Below are positions 11,509 to 24,475 of a stretch of DNA of 64,000 bases, piece by piece. How positions within the stretch are numbered: the first letter of the stretch is position 1; every line of letters begins with the position of its first letter. Under the pieces are notes generated by a model. The model searched no databases. It had not been told where the DNA came from and saw only the letters and a program-made list of their open reading frames with translations. This stretch comes from Diplosphaera chodatii (lineage: Eukaryota; Chlorophyta; Trebouxiophyceae; Prasiolales; Stichococcaceae). Both the position numbers and the translations under genes were made by a program. The stretch is from NCBI GenBank assembly GCA_032358165.1, contig JAALGY010000062.1:1054001-1118000 (forward strand), in the 5' to 3' direction.

Positions 11509-13553
11509 TCAGCTGTCGCCCTCGCCATCCCCAGGGGTCTGTGCAAGCGCCACAGCAATGGCGCTGCCGACCCGGGCGTTGTTCTTCACCAGCCGGATGT
11601 TGGCCGCCAGCGAGGCGCCGCCCGTCAGCCGCTGGACGCGGTCAAGGAGAAAGGGCGTGACCGCAGCGCCTTTGAGACCCCTAGCGTCCGCATCCTGCAG
11701 CGCCTGTGTGATGGCCGCCTCCACCCGTGCGCCCTCAGCAGCGTCTGCTTCTGGAATCGGCACGCCTGCAACATGCACACAGAGGCCTAATGTACAAGGC
11801 GGATCGAGGCCGGGATCGCACTTGCTTCGTGCTTGAACAACTCCAGAAGCCGCCAGGATCAGCTGCTGGTGCTTACATGCATCGCAGAAGCCAATGGCCT
11901 CCTCTCACCTATGACAACGCCGCTGCCAAGGTCCAATTGCTGCACGCTGCGTACCAGCGCTGCCGCCTGGGCAGCCGAGTCGATGCGCGCCGGCGCTGTG
12001 CACCCACTGCTGGCGCTGAAGAATGCTGGAAACTCGTCAGCGCCGTACGCCGCCACACAAACCCCCATCGTCTCGAGCACCTGCAGGTGACGGCTCTGAT
12101 GAGCTGGCAGCTCACGTTGACCTTTCACAGTGTGAGGGCACGGATGTCAACATGACGCAGCTGATGCACATGAGCGCTGTTCTGTGGGGCACGGGCACCT
12201 CCATGGTGCGGGGGATGTCCAGGATGCTCTTCACACCCGCGCACACCACCGTGACTGGCGTGCGCGCCAGCTCTGTCAGGTCTGCCGAAACGTCCATGCT
12301 GGTCTCACCTCCCCTGTGCACGCCGCCAAGGCCTGCATCGCGTCTGCTGAAAACACTTAGCAGACGAACAAGGTATTGCTGTGCTTCACCATCAGCTGAA
12401 ACTCATGCTGGCTGCCGTGAGTATCTTCTGCACTGCTGACGCGCACCGCCAGTGACGAAGATGTCAATGCCTGCTCGGTGGGCGAGCAGCATGGTGGCGG
12501 ACACGGTGGTCGCGCCGTCCAGCTGCCGTGCAATCACAACTGGCAGGTCCCTCCGCGAGGTCTTGCGCACCTGAAACATGCAGCGGTGATCGGCTGTAAA
12601 CACGCTTGCTGGCGGGTATGTGGTGCATGCGCACGGTTGCACAGTTGCCTGTGAGGTGATGCGCTCGAGCAGGCACGCAACGTTAGCGCTTTGACTTGTG
12701 ATTAACCTGTCGTTTGCAACTGCTCGGGCCATGTTGGTCCACGCCACACAGACAGGCGAAACATGCTCCTTGCACCAGCTCACCTCAGGGCCGAGCTTTG
12801 CAACATGCTCAAGCTGCTCCTTTGTCAGGCCCACGTGCGGCACGCCACCAAGGATCGCCACCGTAGCAGGAACCGCTCCCCCTGAAAGTCGTAGCACATT
12901 CATGGCTGATGTGGTCCAGCACTATGCTCATCACATCGCGCGACACTTGGCACATGTGTTTGAGATATACCCGCTGGCGGCAGCGAGGAAAGGATGTATC
13001 ATCTCGAACGATACATGTTCAAGTCAAGAGCACATCATGCTGGGGAAACTCACCTTGTCTTACGACATCCTCCACCTCCAGGGCCGTCTGCAGGTTCTGT
13101 GGGTATGGCATGCCATGACTGATGATGGTGCTCTCGAGCGCCACAACTGGCTGACGTTCCCGCAGCGCCTTTTGCACATCGGAGTGCACCACGATGGCCA
13201 GTTCATTCTGCATTGCAGACCGCGATGTTAACCTAGCATGCACATGCTGACTCGCAGCGCTTCTGCAGTGCATGCTTGCACTGAAGCACGACGCCACGAA
13301 GGAGATGACAGAGTCACACTGTAGCAGCTGCAATGGCAGTGGCTGGACTGAGATCCTGCACCTGCCCCGCAAGCCTGCTGCTGATGGCTGAGTATGCTGT
13401 TGTGACACGTGACGCGGCGCCATCACGGATCTGGGAAGACAGCTTGGCCAGTCGCCGCTGCCAGGGCACCTCGTCTGTGCTTTCACCACGCACTATTGGC
13501 TGGGGTTCCGGCTCCTGTGGCGTGATGCCTTGCTGCCTTGGGACTCCAGACAT
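11509..13553 (-). CDS. psuG: Pseudouridine-5'-phosphate glycosidase
   Basis: Seven in-phase exons (13362-13553, 13054-13207, 12784-12881, 12447-12570, 12199-12332, 11909-12080, 11509-11765) encode 376 residues. The enzyme cleaves the C-C bond of pseudouridine 5'-phosphate to uracil and ribose 5-phosphate. Family landmarks run in order: [95 protein letters not shown], and a C-terminal VTPFLLDRV...GGASLAANI...NNARVG. About 64 residues precede the catalytic core, without a convincing targeting signal. The partner PfkB pseudouridine kinase, fused in some eukaryotes, is not attached here. An upstream ATG at 13780 with an Arg-rich leader is an alternative start. Confidence 0.9.
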
Positions 13554-14010
13554 CGGCCTGGTCACCGCGCAGTTGTAACACAAATCGTCCGCCTGTGGAC
13601 GGTGGTATGCAAGATGTGCTGCCAGGCTGCTGCGCAAGCAAGCTTGCTCGACGTTATGCTTGGTGACAAGATGCCAATGTCACCAGTTGCTACGTGGAAC
13701 CGAGGATGCTGTAACCTGCAGCTGGAGTCCCGGCCAGCACCCCTGAAGGCCCGAAGCCTGACATTATTGACCACCGCCATCGCGGAGCTGCACAGCATCA
13801 CAGCCGTTGAGACATCTTTGCTTGCGTTCCTGAAACGTCACAGTGGTTGTCTTGCGGTCCAGCTCGCCTGACACCCTCCGTTGTGTGCGCAGCCGCGGCT
13901 GCAGCAGTCGTGAGCCTGCTGCGTTCAACAGCACCCAGTTGCGCTCACCAGCCAGCTGCGCAGCTTGGCTGCCGTGTGCTTTGACGATGTAACACAGGAG
14001 TCCCGTAGCC

Positions 14011-14733
14011 ATGCATATGCACAAAGACAAGATCCTGAAACTGGCAAAGGTATGGCCGACGGCACGCATCAAGTGCATGGGTTCACAGCGCTGATCATAA
14101 TGTCATGCAAAGATTTCGAAGGACAGGAGGAGCCTGTTTGCCACCGACCGCAGGGTTTCAGGGGCCGGTCGAAGAATTGCATCCACCTGGCGCGCAACGC
14201 GGTCGAGAAGTCGCTGCAGTATGCATACCGGGACCGCCGCAACAAAAAGCGTGACATGCGGGCGCTCTGGATCCAGCGCATCAATGCCGGCGCCAAGCAA
14301 CACGGGGTGAGCGTGACGTGAGTGGTGCTGTGCTCTGTGTGCAGCAGGCATTCGGGTTTGCGTGTGCACAGCATGGCGGCAGCAGCTGGCTTTCTGCTCT
14401 ATCAGATGGTATGCCCCCGTTGCAGGTGCCGTACTCGCGGCTGATCCACGGGCTGTCCCAGGAGAACATCCGCGTGAACCGCAAGGTGCTGTCAGAGCTG
14501 GCCATGAATGAGCCGCACAGCTTCAAGGCGCTGGTGGACCAGGTGCGGTGCCGGCACACAAGGCACACGACTGTGAGGCAATGCGAGAGGACCAGTTGCA
14601 ATTGCAGGACATGGGGACGCCGATCAAAGCAGCTGTCATGTGCACCGGCGACGCTCATGCCTGCCGTCTACAGGTCAGGTTCATGCGGGGCGGCGCTGTG
14701 GGCACCGCACCGGCGCCTGTGGGGCGGCAATGA
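14011..14733 (+). CDS. RPL20: Ribosomal protein bL20, mitochondrial
   Basis: Four exons (14011-14049, 14154-14306, 14426-14542, 14674-14733) join in phase to 122 residues, the normal size of bL20. The 23S-binding basic helix appears in full: [20 protein letters not shown], then [20 protein letters not shown], then YSRLIHGL. bL20 binds early to large-subunit rRNA and is needed for assembly. Plastid rpl20 is normally encoded in the plastid genome, so this nuclear copy is most likely mitochondrial; there is no long presequence, which is common for this protein. It is divergently arranged with the psuG homologue, about 460 bp apart. Confidence 0.9.
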
Positions 14734-15076
14734 CAGCTCTGCATGCCTCGGCGGCCTTGGTGCTTTGGTGGCCAATAACCTCGGTCCAGGGCCACCGACG
14801 TGGTTACCAGTTTCTCGGTGCCTTGCTTACTGCAAAGTGTAATACCCGCAACTGCTCAAGGTGCTGCAACCGCACTCAAATGTCAAACCACAAGCTGAAA
14901 CCACTGCACTGACCCATTCCTCATCACTGCCTTCCATGACACATCACCCACGCGGCTATACGAGCTGACATAGTAGACACGCAGAGAGGGGGCTGATGTT
15001 GAAGCTCACCCTACTTGACCACAGCTGGGCGTGGATCCGAAATATCAGAGAGTGGCATGACATACAGCAGCGCGCT
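14734..15076. other. Convergent intergenic region
   Basis: This 343-bp stretch lies between the stop codons of bL20 (plus) and the RecD2-type helicase (minus) and should hold both 3' UTRs. No further gene is visible. Confidence 0.4.
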
Positions 15077-18000
15077 TCAAAACTTCTCAGGCTCCTGCTC
15101 TGTGGCACCAGCGGCAAGCGCGCCGGTGCGCAGCCGCTCCTGCAGGCAGCAGGCGCGGGCGCCGCCGGGCGCCTCCCGCACCGCCGTCTGCAGCGCCCCC
15201 CGCGTCGCCACCAGCACCGCCAGCTCCCGCGCACGCGTCAGCCCTGCGGTCAGTCCGTAGCTTATGACAACGGGAGAAGGCTCAAGCATCGGTGACTGGA
15301 TGCCTTGCCTGTGTGCAGGTGCATCCCACCATCGACAAGCCAATCGCAACGAGTGTTGTCTACCGTGTGAAGCTAGCAGTTGCTCCGTACCTGTGTAGAA
15401 CAGGCGGCGGGACAGCAGCGGGCGGTGGCTGGGTGCAAGGCACATCAGCACTGCATGCGACTCTCCGCCCTGGGCCTTGTGCACCGTGGTGACCCACGCC
15501 AGCTCCAAGGCATCCATCTGCACATGGAGACGCTGCCACACTGTTGGAAGGTCCCGTGTGCACTGTGCATCAGCCCATGGTGCACAGGCAGCTGGCAGCC
15601 ACACGGCCTCCTGATTGCGTGCAAGATGGGCTCAGAATGAACAACAGCGTTGCGACAAAGTAACTTGAGGAGTGACAGGCAAAAGTCAAGAGCTGACCTG
15701 CCGGCCGAGGTACTGCAGGCGCCGCGGCATCGGGGGTGCCGGGGGCTCGGCCGCCTGCGACGCCAGTCCCGCGGCGGCTGTGGCACCAGGCTGCGCCGAG
15801 TGCACGGGGGCCACGTTGGCGAGCGTGGCACCCGGCGCGTCCGCAGGGTTGCCCGGCGGCGGCTGCTTGCCATGGGTGGCAGCGCCCCCGGACGGCTGGG
15901 CCGGAGGAAACTCCACATCCAGCGCGCCATCGGGCAGCACGCCCACAACAAAGCCCTGGTCGCCGTTGAACACGTCCCGCTCGTAGTCGTTGACGACCTG
16001 GGCAGGCGACAGCAGTGCTCAGGCCATTGTGAAGCAGAGTTGGTGACATGATCATACAGCTCTGTGCGGGTAGATATAAGCCATCTATAAAATGTGATCC
16101 CTTCAGCATGCATGCACCGCCAACCAAATCTTGGACAGTATGCGCGGTGACTGAGAGCACAGACCTCGTGTCCAACCCCCAAAACCACAGCCACCAGGTG
16201 CCCACCTGGATGACACGGTCGCCGACGCGGAAGACGGCGGTGGACTCTGTGCCGCGGCGCTGCACCTGCTGCTTACCGGGCGCGGGCGGGTTCAGCAGCG
16301 CCTGCAGCGCCGTGTTCAGCGACCGCGTGCCGGCCGGGCCCTTCTTCATCGGGGACAGCACCTGCATTGATAATACGCTAGGAACATATCAGGACACCGC
16401 AGAGCCTGGTGCAGCTGCACGTTACGCTTTTGATGTGCTGAGACCAGCTTCGAGAGCTGCGTGGCAAGTGGGCCGCCCCCATCACTCTGCACACAAGCGC
16501 TGCCACTAGTAGTCGTGCTGCATCGATGCCAACCGCAAACGCAGCAGCGTGCGCACCTGCAAGTCCCTGGCAACATTCATGCCGGACGCCTGGAGCTGCT
16601 TCACAGCCTGGATGGCGGCGGCCTCGACTGCGTCCGCACCGCTGCGGTCATCAACCTGCACCCAGTGCGCGCTGCCGGGCTCCGCCACCACACCCTGCCC
16701 AAGTTTTGACCCAGACTAAGCAGGTCAGCAGTAGGCAAAGTAGGGCCATTGCGAAACGCGATAGTGACATTGTTGAGCATCGGTCGTGCCAGTGTGTCAT
16801 AAGTGGTCACAGCAAGGGAAAACCGCACCGGTAGCTGCTCTGCTGTTATCGGCTGCATGGTGGGCACGATGCCAGCATTGATCTGGTGCGCCGTTGTCAC
16901 GATGGTGCTGGCCTCGGCCTGAGCAATGCACAACACACGTTCATGCAGACACTGCCCAGTGCCCAGTCCTGCACTCTGTGGGGCTTCCTAGGTCTCCTGC
17001 CATTCTTTGAGCAGACTGCATTCTCGAAGAGGCGGACCTGGCGGAAAATTTTGCGCAGGTCCACCACAGGCACGACGCCTGACTCCATAATATTCCGCAG
17101 CACTGAGCCAGGCCCCACAGGCGGCAGCTGCTCAGCGTCGCCTACACACGGAAGGTGGCATGACAACGGGTGATGCGCGGTGCTGGAGAGTGCACTGGCA
17201 CAACAGCACAAACTGAACAAGTTTCTCACCCAGCAGGTGCACACTTGCATTTGGGAAGTGTTGAGATGAGGCAACGCTGTACCAACAAGCACGAGCTGGA
17301 AGTTGGTCTTGCGCGGAACTGCGTCCAGGAGCGCAGCAGCCAGGGGCAGGTCCAGCATCGAAGCCTCATCGACCAGCAGCTTGTTGCAGTCCAGCGGGTT
17401 GCTGGCATTGTACAGGAACTTGGCCGGCTGGTCCTGAGGCACACACGCTTTACTCTGTCAGGGTCATGTAACGGCATTGCACCATATGCAAGCAACATTT
17501 GGCGGATACTGTTGGCACCATCAAGGGTGTTCTGTGTGGCCACCTCTGTGCCATCGCTGGTGTTGTCGTTGACGTCAGCATCGCCGTCAGCCTGCGACTT
17601 GCTGCCCCGCACCCTGCATGGTCAGCAGCCTTTCCAGTCGGATTCCCAACACCTCGATCCTTGCAGTCAGTACGTATTTGGCATGGCAGCAACTGGTCAG
17701 CAAAGATGCAACCACATCGTACATCAGCAGGCGGTGGATGGTAGAGGCTTGGACGCGCGCAGTGCTTGCCAACCGCTCGGCAGCCCGCCCTACAGTGCAA
17801 CACTGCCCTCTGAGCTGCTGTCACGCCAGATTGGTGTTCTGTGGGAACACCTGAACGACACAGCCTGCCAGGATGCCAAGCGGTGGTGTGGTTCTCGACC
17901 AGCGATGTACAACAGAATCAGCATGTGACAAAACAGATGCACCTGTGGGAGCGCACAGTGCGACTTTGTTTGCTCCACGTCCCATGGCACGCCACAGCTT

Positions 18001-21000
18001 GACAACTGTGGCAGTCGCGAAGGTCTTGCCGCAGCCTGGTCCCCCGGTCAGCACCATCACCGGCGCATTGGCAGCCTGCTGTATCGCCCGCCGCTGCCCC
18101 TCTGACAGCTTGACCTCTGCAAGTTGCGCCCCAACATGGTGAGAAAGGCATCAGCTCAGCGTTGAGCATGCAACCAGATGTGGCACACATGTACATTGCA
18201 CCCACACCACAAGGAAGATCATTGACTTTGGCAACAGCACCCGCCCGTGCACAGAATATGGGCAAAACCTCACTTGTGCCCTTTTCGATGCTATCCATCC
18301 AAGCCTCCACACGCCGTTCACCACTCGCATATCGTGATGCGGGGATGGGCAGTCGTGGCTGTGCTGCCAGGCGTGTGAGCACCGAAGCTACCACCTGTAG
18401 CCACAGGACAGCTTGCTTCTTCTGTCAAGCTTGAGTGCAATTAAAATCTTGATCGATTGCACGTGTCAGCAGGACTAAGGGTACATATCAGCAACTGAGT
18501 GGGCCTGCATCCGTGAAAGAATGCCTCACCGTCTCTGCACGGTACATTTCTGGAGCATAGCACCGTGTGGATGCATCCCATGCAATTGTCTCTGTGGCTT
18601 CGGCTGGTGCAACTGCAGTGGCGATGCTTGCTGGCAGAGGCGTGGCATCAGCCGCCAAAGCTTCCTTCAGCACGTCTGCAAGTGTAAGCAAGGTCAGGAT
18701 GTAACACGCCGGGGAGCACCAGCATGGTGCAGCTCAACCTCCCAGCATGTGGAGCATTATCCCCAGTCGCTACACACCTCGCTTGTCATCCCAGGACGCC
18801 TTTGCACGTTTGGCAGTATGCTGCTTGAAGCCCGGGCAGCGGCACAGCTGCGTGATTGCACTGCTGCTGTCGAGAATCGTCATCAGCCGATGAGCATTGC
18901 CGAACTGTCCGAACAATCGCTGCAGAGAAGTTGAACAGGCCAATCAATAACGTGAACCTGTGGATGTGCAGTGTACGATGAACTAGGCTGCACAGCACCC
19001 CTTTTGAAGGTGACACTCGTAGCGGAACACCATTGTATGACAGGGCACCTTGGCAGCTGCTGGCCCGACCCCGTGCACATGCCGCTCCAGGTGCTGCCGC
19101 AGCACCGCTTCTGGTCCAGTAGTCAGGTCAGAAGCGCCGGCGATCGCTGCTCCAGGACCTGCATGGAAGTGCGGCATCTCTTGCACGCCGGAACTCGTGC
19201 TTCTGCATCTGAGCTGCAGCTGTACAAGCAGAGACAATGATGGCCAAACATGTAATGACTGTGACCATTGAGACGGCTGAGATGTCCTGAGGGCGCTAAC
19301 CTGAGGAGGCAGGCTCCATGGTGGCCCACTCCTCCCGCAGGGCGGGCGGCTCTGAGGCGGGCTCAGCCACCATGCGGCCATGCGCAACCATGTCTTGTGC
19401 AACCGCCTCCAGGGGCGCGCCCTCTGGCCAAGGGCGCCCTGCGGTGCCAAACCTTTGTAGGTCAACCCAACATTGCTGCCCAGCACATGCTACTGGCAGC
19501 ATTCACCAGCAGAAGTGCAGCATCTATAATGCACAGCGTTACACTGTTGCTGACACCAAGCAAAAGCGACTGCTGCAATGGCAGCCAGGCACATGCGCAC
19601 CGGTTTGCATCAGCATCGTGAGCGCAGCACTCTGCAGCTGGCCCCACGGCAGGTAGCAGTGGCCCCTGCGGCGCGCCACAGACTGCAGCTCGGCGCTTAT
19701 TGCAGCAGCGCCACGGCTGGGCAGCCCTGGACTCGTGCCAAGCTGCGCGGCCAGGCTGTCAGCCAGCCTGCAGAGCATGCGAGCTACATCTGTTGAGGCG
19801 CCAGCAAAACTGGTCGAATCATAGCCGTCAGCATGGTGGTGTGCCTCATCCTCCTCAGAGGGGACGCATCGCATCACATGTACATGAAATGTGTACCTGA
19901 AACTGATGGCCCCCTTGCGCATGGCGCGGTAGGGGTCTCCCCTCACCAACTGCTCTGTGTCCTCCCCCAGCTGCCGCACAACCTGAGCCATACAGACAAA
20001 GTGGACACCCGGATGGTCACTGACCCTGTGCTTGCCGCCATCTGTGGCAACAAACATAGCACGGCACAGGGGACACATTGCAGGCACTCTCTACCTGATG
20101 TGCCTGGGCCATGGTGAGCCCCATGTCATGCAGGAACTTCTCAGCTTCGCGCGTGCCACGTCCCGCAGCCCAGCCAGTGCAGATTTTTGCTGCTGTTACT
20201 GCCCCAATACCGTCACAGCTTTGCAGCTTTGCCTGCGCTCCTGTGTCACAGCAGCAGGTTTGGTTAGTCATGGATTATCCAGGGGCCGATGTTGTGACAG
20301 ACTGGACGATGCCCACATGTCAGGCAAAGCAACTTGTGACATCCACCCATTTCTTGTCCTTCCAAGCCCCACACTGACCTGAGCTGTCCAGGATGCTCAG
20401 TACGTTGTCGCCCAGGCCAGCCACCATGCGGCGAGCGGTGACAGGTCCGACGCCCGGGATGGCGCCACCGCCAAGGTATGCGATCAATGAGCGTGAGCTG
20501 TTGGGCTCCAGATCCTCCAGCCTGTGCAAAAGTAGGGCACATGCATGGCTTGCAGACTTTGTGCATCAAGTGCACCCGCTCTTCGGTAGGCAGCTTGGAC
20601 CATGTGACACACGATAGTGTACCGACCTGTCAGCATGCAATTGCTGCCCATAGGTCCTGTGATTGGTCCACCGCCCACTGAACAGCAACCGCTGTCCCTT
20701 GTTCACCTGCAGGCACAACAAACCAGGCATGAATTTTGGAAGTGCCTGCAGCACCAGAGTGCATGATGAGCGTGCAGGGGGTGGATCAGCATGACGTTCA
20801 CCGTTTCCTTGGGGAAGATGCCAGTCACGGTGACTAGCGACACATCGGAGCTGTGGCCGCGCCCTCGCCCTCTGCCGCCCCCTTGGCTCGGCCGTACCGA
20901 AGGCGGTGCGGAGTAGCCAGCCTCCATCTGCAGCGCGTGGCAAAATGTTTCGAGCAGTTGTCAAACGACACCTACAGCAGGTGGACATTGGTGGACAAAT

Positions 21001-21778
21001 CACCTGGCCCAACAACAGCCAAGCGCGTACATGCTGACCTGCATGCAGAGCAGCATCGTTCCACTAAGACATCCGACCCCACCTTCAGCTTCAGCACACA
21101 GTAGCCGGTCTCTTGCGACCGATAGGTGACCCGCTGCACCACCCCTGCCACCTCCACGCCCTGCCATGCAGCCACTGCAGGCGGCGGTGTCACGGGGGGG
21201 AGCGGCTGCAGCGGCGTCTGCTGAACCGGCGGCTGCACACCCAAGGGCTGCACCGCTGGCTCGCGCCAGTGCGGCCGTGGGTGCGGGTGGAGGTGCGGCG
21301 CGTACCGCCCCGCTGGCACGCCGACTGCGGCAGGCTGCACCGCGTTTGCCGCCCAGCTGTGGCGGCGCTCCTGTTGCCATGCCGCAGGTGTTGCTCTGCT
21401 GACCGGTCTCGGAGCACCGCCGCCCTCTGATGGACTGGCCGCAGATGTCTGTGCAGCCAGTCCTGCAGTCGATGAGCTCATGTGCCGGCGCGTGAGCGGT
21501 GCGCCGCTGCTGACCCCAAGCCGGCTGCCAGCCCTCGACAAGGGCTGCTCAACCAGAGCATGCGCTTCTACTGTGCGGCTGTGCGGGCCGCCGCTGATGC
21601 GTGTGTGCATGCCTCTGCATGCTGCGGCAGACCCTACAGGCCTGGGGCCTGACTGGGGCAAGGCTATGCCCATGGCGCGGCCGGGGCAGCTCAGCGCTGC
21701 TCCGCCGTGCGCATAGCAGACTGTCTCCAGCTGACGCAGCAGCCGATACAGGCGCGAGGCAGGCTCAGCGGAGGTCAT
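15077..21778 (-). CDS. RecD2-type superfamily 1B DNA helicase
   Basis: Twenty-two exons, all in phase, encode 1,224 residues: 21083-21778, 20802-20927, 20627-20706, 20379-20521, 20095-20240, 19897-19982, 19593-19809, 19301-19475, 19049-19158, 18778-18919, 18530-18675, 18269-18394, 17943-18114, 17713-17789, 17283-17433, 17038-17141, 16829-16918, 16557-16694, 16206-16361, 15698-15997, 15391-15517, 15077-15243. Domain order is that of bacterial RecD2/YrrC. First comes an OB fold (VAGVVQRVTYRSQETGYCVL; FSGRWTNHRTYGQQL). Then come helix-hairpin-helix motifs (GGAIPGVGPVTARRMVAGLG; HGVGPAAAKRLFGQFG). The ATPase follows: Walker A GGPGCGKT, CAPTGRAAERL, Walker B LLVDEASM, GDAEQLPPVGPGS, LSPMKKGPAGT, TTVHKAQGGES and LTRARELAVLV. 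RecD2 is a 5'-3' helicase. Unlike bacterial forms it has a ~200-residue Pro/Arg-rich N-terminal extension and an RG-rich linker. The extension may hold an organelle-targeting signal; that is inference. Confidence 0.9.
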
Positions 21779-22595
21779 CCAACAAGGTGACCTCCACAGC
21801 CGGCACTCGCAGCGGGCCGCTGCGGTGCAAACAAATCATGCGTATACCAGGAGCGTCAGCAGGCTAAGGTTGTGCAGAGTGCGAAGACGTTGCTGCTGCC
21901 GTCCGCTGCTTTCTGTGACCCAGGGAAAGATCACCAGACCAGACCAGCGGGCAAACTTCAGAAGCCTTCCGCACACGCCTCACAACCTGCTGCTGGTTGC
22001 AACAAGGCAGCTTGGTATAAAGAGCAAGCTGCAAGTGCCGCTGCGGAAAAGCAGACGCGGGACGCGAGAGAGATCTCGTCGCCTTTCAACCCTTGCCCTC
22101 TGGTCGAGTCCACCGCTCCACCCACCTGCCAGCCGTTTGAGCCTTTAGGGGCGGTGCCTTTCACACATTCACAGTGCAGACTGCAGAGTGCCTGTGTTTG
22201 GCATTTGCACCGTGCTACCCGGAGCAGGGGGCGTATCTCAACTGGAAGTGATCAGAAATTCACAATTCTAGGCAAGGACAGCAGCGCAAGTTTTGACATC
22301 TGACATCTGACCCGCCGCAGCCCCCTCAGAACCGCTGCGGCAGGGCTTGCGTTGAATTGAGTTGGCTGAACTGATGCTTTCATGCGGCCTCACACGGTGA
22401 CAGCTCGAGCATGTGACGGCCGCTTTGCAATGAGGTGCAACTGCGAGAGCACCACAAGGTTGTGAAGGCATTGGAGCATCATGCGCATTTGAACAAACTG
22501 TTTGCAGCGCGATGGACGGCCCCGACTGGATGTCATGTACGTGTTAACAGCGCTGTGCGGCACCAGAAGTAGGGTCAGAACACGATCCGCCGAAC
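21779..22595. promoter_or_regulatory. Divergent region RecD2 / PSF2
   Basis: About 817 bp separates the start codons of the helicase (minus) and PSF2 (plus), two DNA-replication or repair genes facing away from each other. It should contain both promoters. Open frames exist on both strands but have no recognisable protein character. I found no tRNA and no clear repeat here. Confidence 0.4.
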
Positions 22596-23985
22596 ATGGC
22601 GCAGATCAGTGAAGCGACGCTGCAGCACACGCCGGAAGAGGTGCATGCATGCATGCATGCATGTGTTGGTGACTTCAACCACCACGTCGTTGCACAGCAT
22701 GCAGCGCTGGCTTTCGCTTACCACGCTTTTGGCTTGTCCAGCTCGAGTTCTTTGCGGAAGACGAGGAAGTGACTGTTACCCCGCACTTCACGCTCAGCAC
22801 GCACGAGAGCAAGCTGAGATGCATCGCGGTGAGTGGCTGGTTGCATTCCACATGGACGTCTGCTGGCATGCTTGCCTGCTCAGGACGATTATGCCAATCA
22901 CTTCGCCCCTATTGTGCGGTGCAGGGCGACTATGGCCCTTTCAAGGCCAGCTTCCCAGTGAAGGTGCCGCTGTGGATGGCGATCTACCTACACCAGCGGA
23001 AGCAGTGCCGCATACAGCTGCCTGACTGGCTGAATGCAGAACACTTGCAAGGTGTCCGCGACATTGCATGCAGTGTGCACTCAACTGTCGTGTGGGGATG
23101 GTTCAGCTGAATACACTACCCCACTTCACCCTTCCCTCATCTGCGCATGCCCTGGCACGCGAGATGTTTGACTTCGGGGTTGAGTAGTCCACCGGTATGT
23201 GGACTTGCCGTCATGGCTGCCTGCAGATGTGTTCGAGGCAGAGAAGCAGACGTCTTCAGTGTTCCAGGAGCTGCCGTGGCACTACCTGGAGGTCGCGCAT
23301 GTGTTGCTGACAAGCGCGAAGGAGTGCTTCTCCAGCGTCAAGGAGCACATGGAGGTGCTGTTGCAATGCTGTTCAGGGCAGCCTGAGTATGGGCAGCCTG
23401 AGGACTATATTTATTGCTGGTAGTCTCAGTGGTCGACATGTCTGCACTCCCAGCTCTGTGATGCCACCCATGTGTCAGCACGTGCTGCCATGTGCAGGTG
23501 AGGGACCTGGTCGACCAAATACGGCGGGTGCGGGACAACAAGATCAACCAGGGGCTGGAGCTGGTCACCGGCCCGCTGACGGCCAAGCTGAACAACCTGT
23601 GCTGCATGGAGCTCAACACACTGCGGCCTTTCTTCCTGGGTAGCTTGGACCGGTTTCTGCGCATCTCAAAGGTGGGTTGTGCAGTTTGGCGGCCGCTTCG
23701 AGCTACCCAAAGTTGGGAAGACCGTGGCTGGTGGCGGGCCGTCTGTGGCTTGACATGTGCATGCTCTATCATGTTGAGATGTTTCGACAACGTTTGAAAC
23801 ATGGCACCAGACTGTAGGGAGGACACTGTGCCTGAGTGCTGTTCTTTGCTGATGTATTGATTGCCATGAAAGCCGTGCCACTATTTATAACCTGACGACT
23901 GTGGGCACTTCGTGCGGTGCAGATGACGAAGGCACCGGACCGTGAGGCTGGCCAGAGGTTTGGTGGTGATGATGGGGCAGCATAG
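22596..23985 (+). CDS. PSF2: GINS complex subunit PSF2
   Basis: Six in-phase exons (22596-22640, 22742-22828, 22925-23051, 23188-23354, 23498-23671, 23923-23985) encode 220 residues; PSF2 is about 185-210 elsewhere. GINS joins MCM2-7 and CDC45 to form the replicative helicase in the nucleus. Family landmarks are visible in order: PEELEFFAEDEEVTVTPHF, YGPFKASFPVKVPLWMAIYL, QCRIQLPDWL, LPWHYLEVAHVLL, VRDLVDQIRRVRDNKINQGL and NNLCCMELNTLRPFFL. The A-domain/B-domain split of GINS subunits fits this layout. The first intron starts with a short GCAT repeat. Start is the only ATG that fits the family's N-terminus. Confidence 0.93.
22642..22662 (+). repeat. GCAT microsatellite
   Basis: Five to six tandem copies of a four-base unit (GCAT) lie directly after the first splice donor of PSF2. 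It is intronic and short. Confidence 0.7.
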
Positions 23986-24475
23986 CATTGACCCTGAGTA
24001 GCGTGCAGCCTCAGCTGCTGCTGCCGCCGCTGAACACTGCAGGCTGTTGAGGCGGTCCTGCTGGGCAGGGGGTGCTCAGGCGGCTTGGCCTTGATATGTC
24101 GTACTTGAAAGTGCCTAAACTGATTGTGGTTTCAGCATGTGTTCGGCGTGCTGTCCTTGGGCATGCATGTGTAGCTGTGCAGAGTCTCGCCTCAACAACA
24201 GCATTGGCTGTAGGAGACATGCGCAAAAGTCAAAGCACCACAGCTGTTCCATCGCCCAGGCCTGCACCCGGCAGTCATGATCCCGCCCACTCCATCCCCG
24301 AATGCGAGCTTCAGTACAACCCTTGCATAGATGAGCCACCCATTCAGCCTGGTAGATGTGTCTGCTGCGTGACGCTCTCGACCAGCATAGCCTGCAAGTG
24401 ACGGCCCAAATTGTCAGCTGGCAGCTGTCCCTTCACAGCAGCAACAGAACTTTTCCAGCAGTCAGAAGAGCTGTA
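23986..24475. other. Convergent region PSF2 / SPO11
   Basis: This 490-bp stretch between two stop codons should hold the two 3' UTRs. A further short SPO11 exon at about 24330-24400 (minus) is conceivable, because the SPO11 C-terminus looks shortened, but I could not find one that is convincing. Confidence 0.35.

Noticed and set aside
17440..17612. Possible extra exon in the RecD2-type gene
   Set aside because: It is open and Ser/Asp-rich, but the flanking exons join in phase directly and give the unbroken IHRLLMYDV...NPLDCNKLLVDEAS helicase step.
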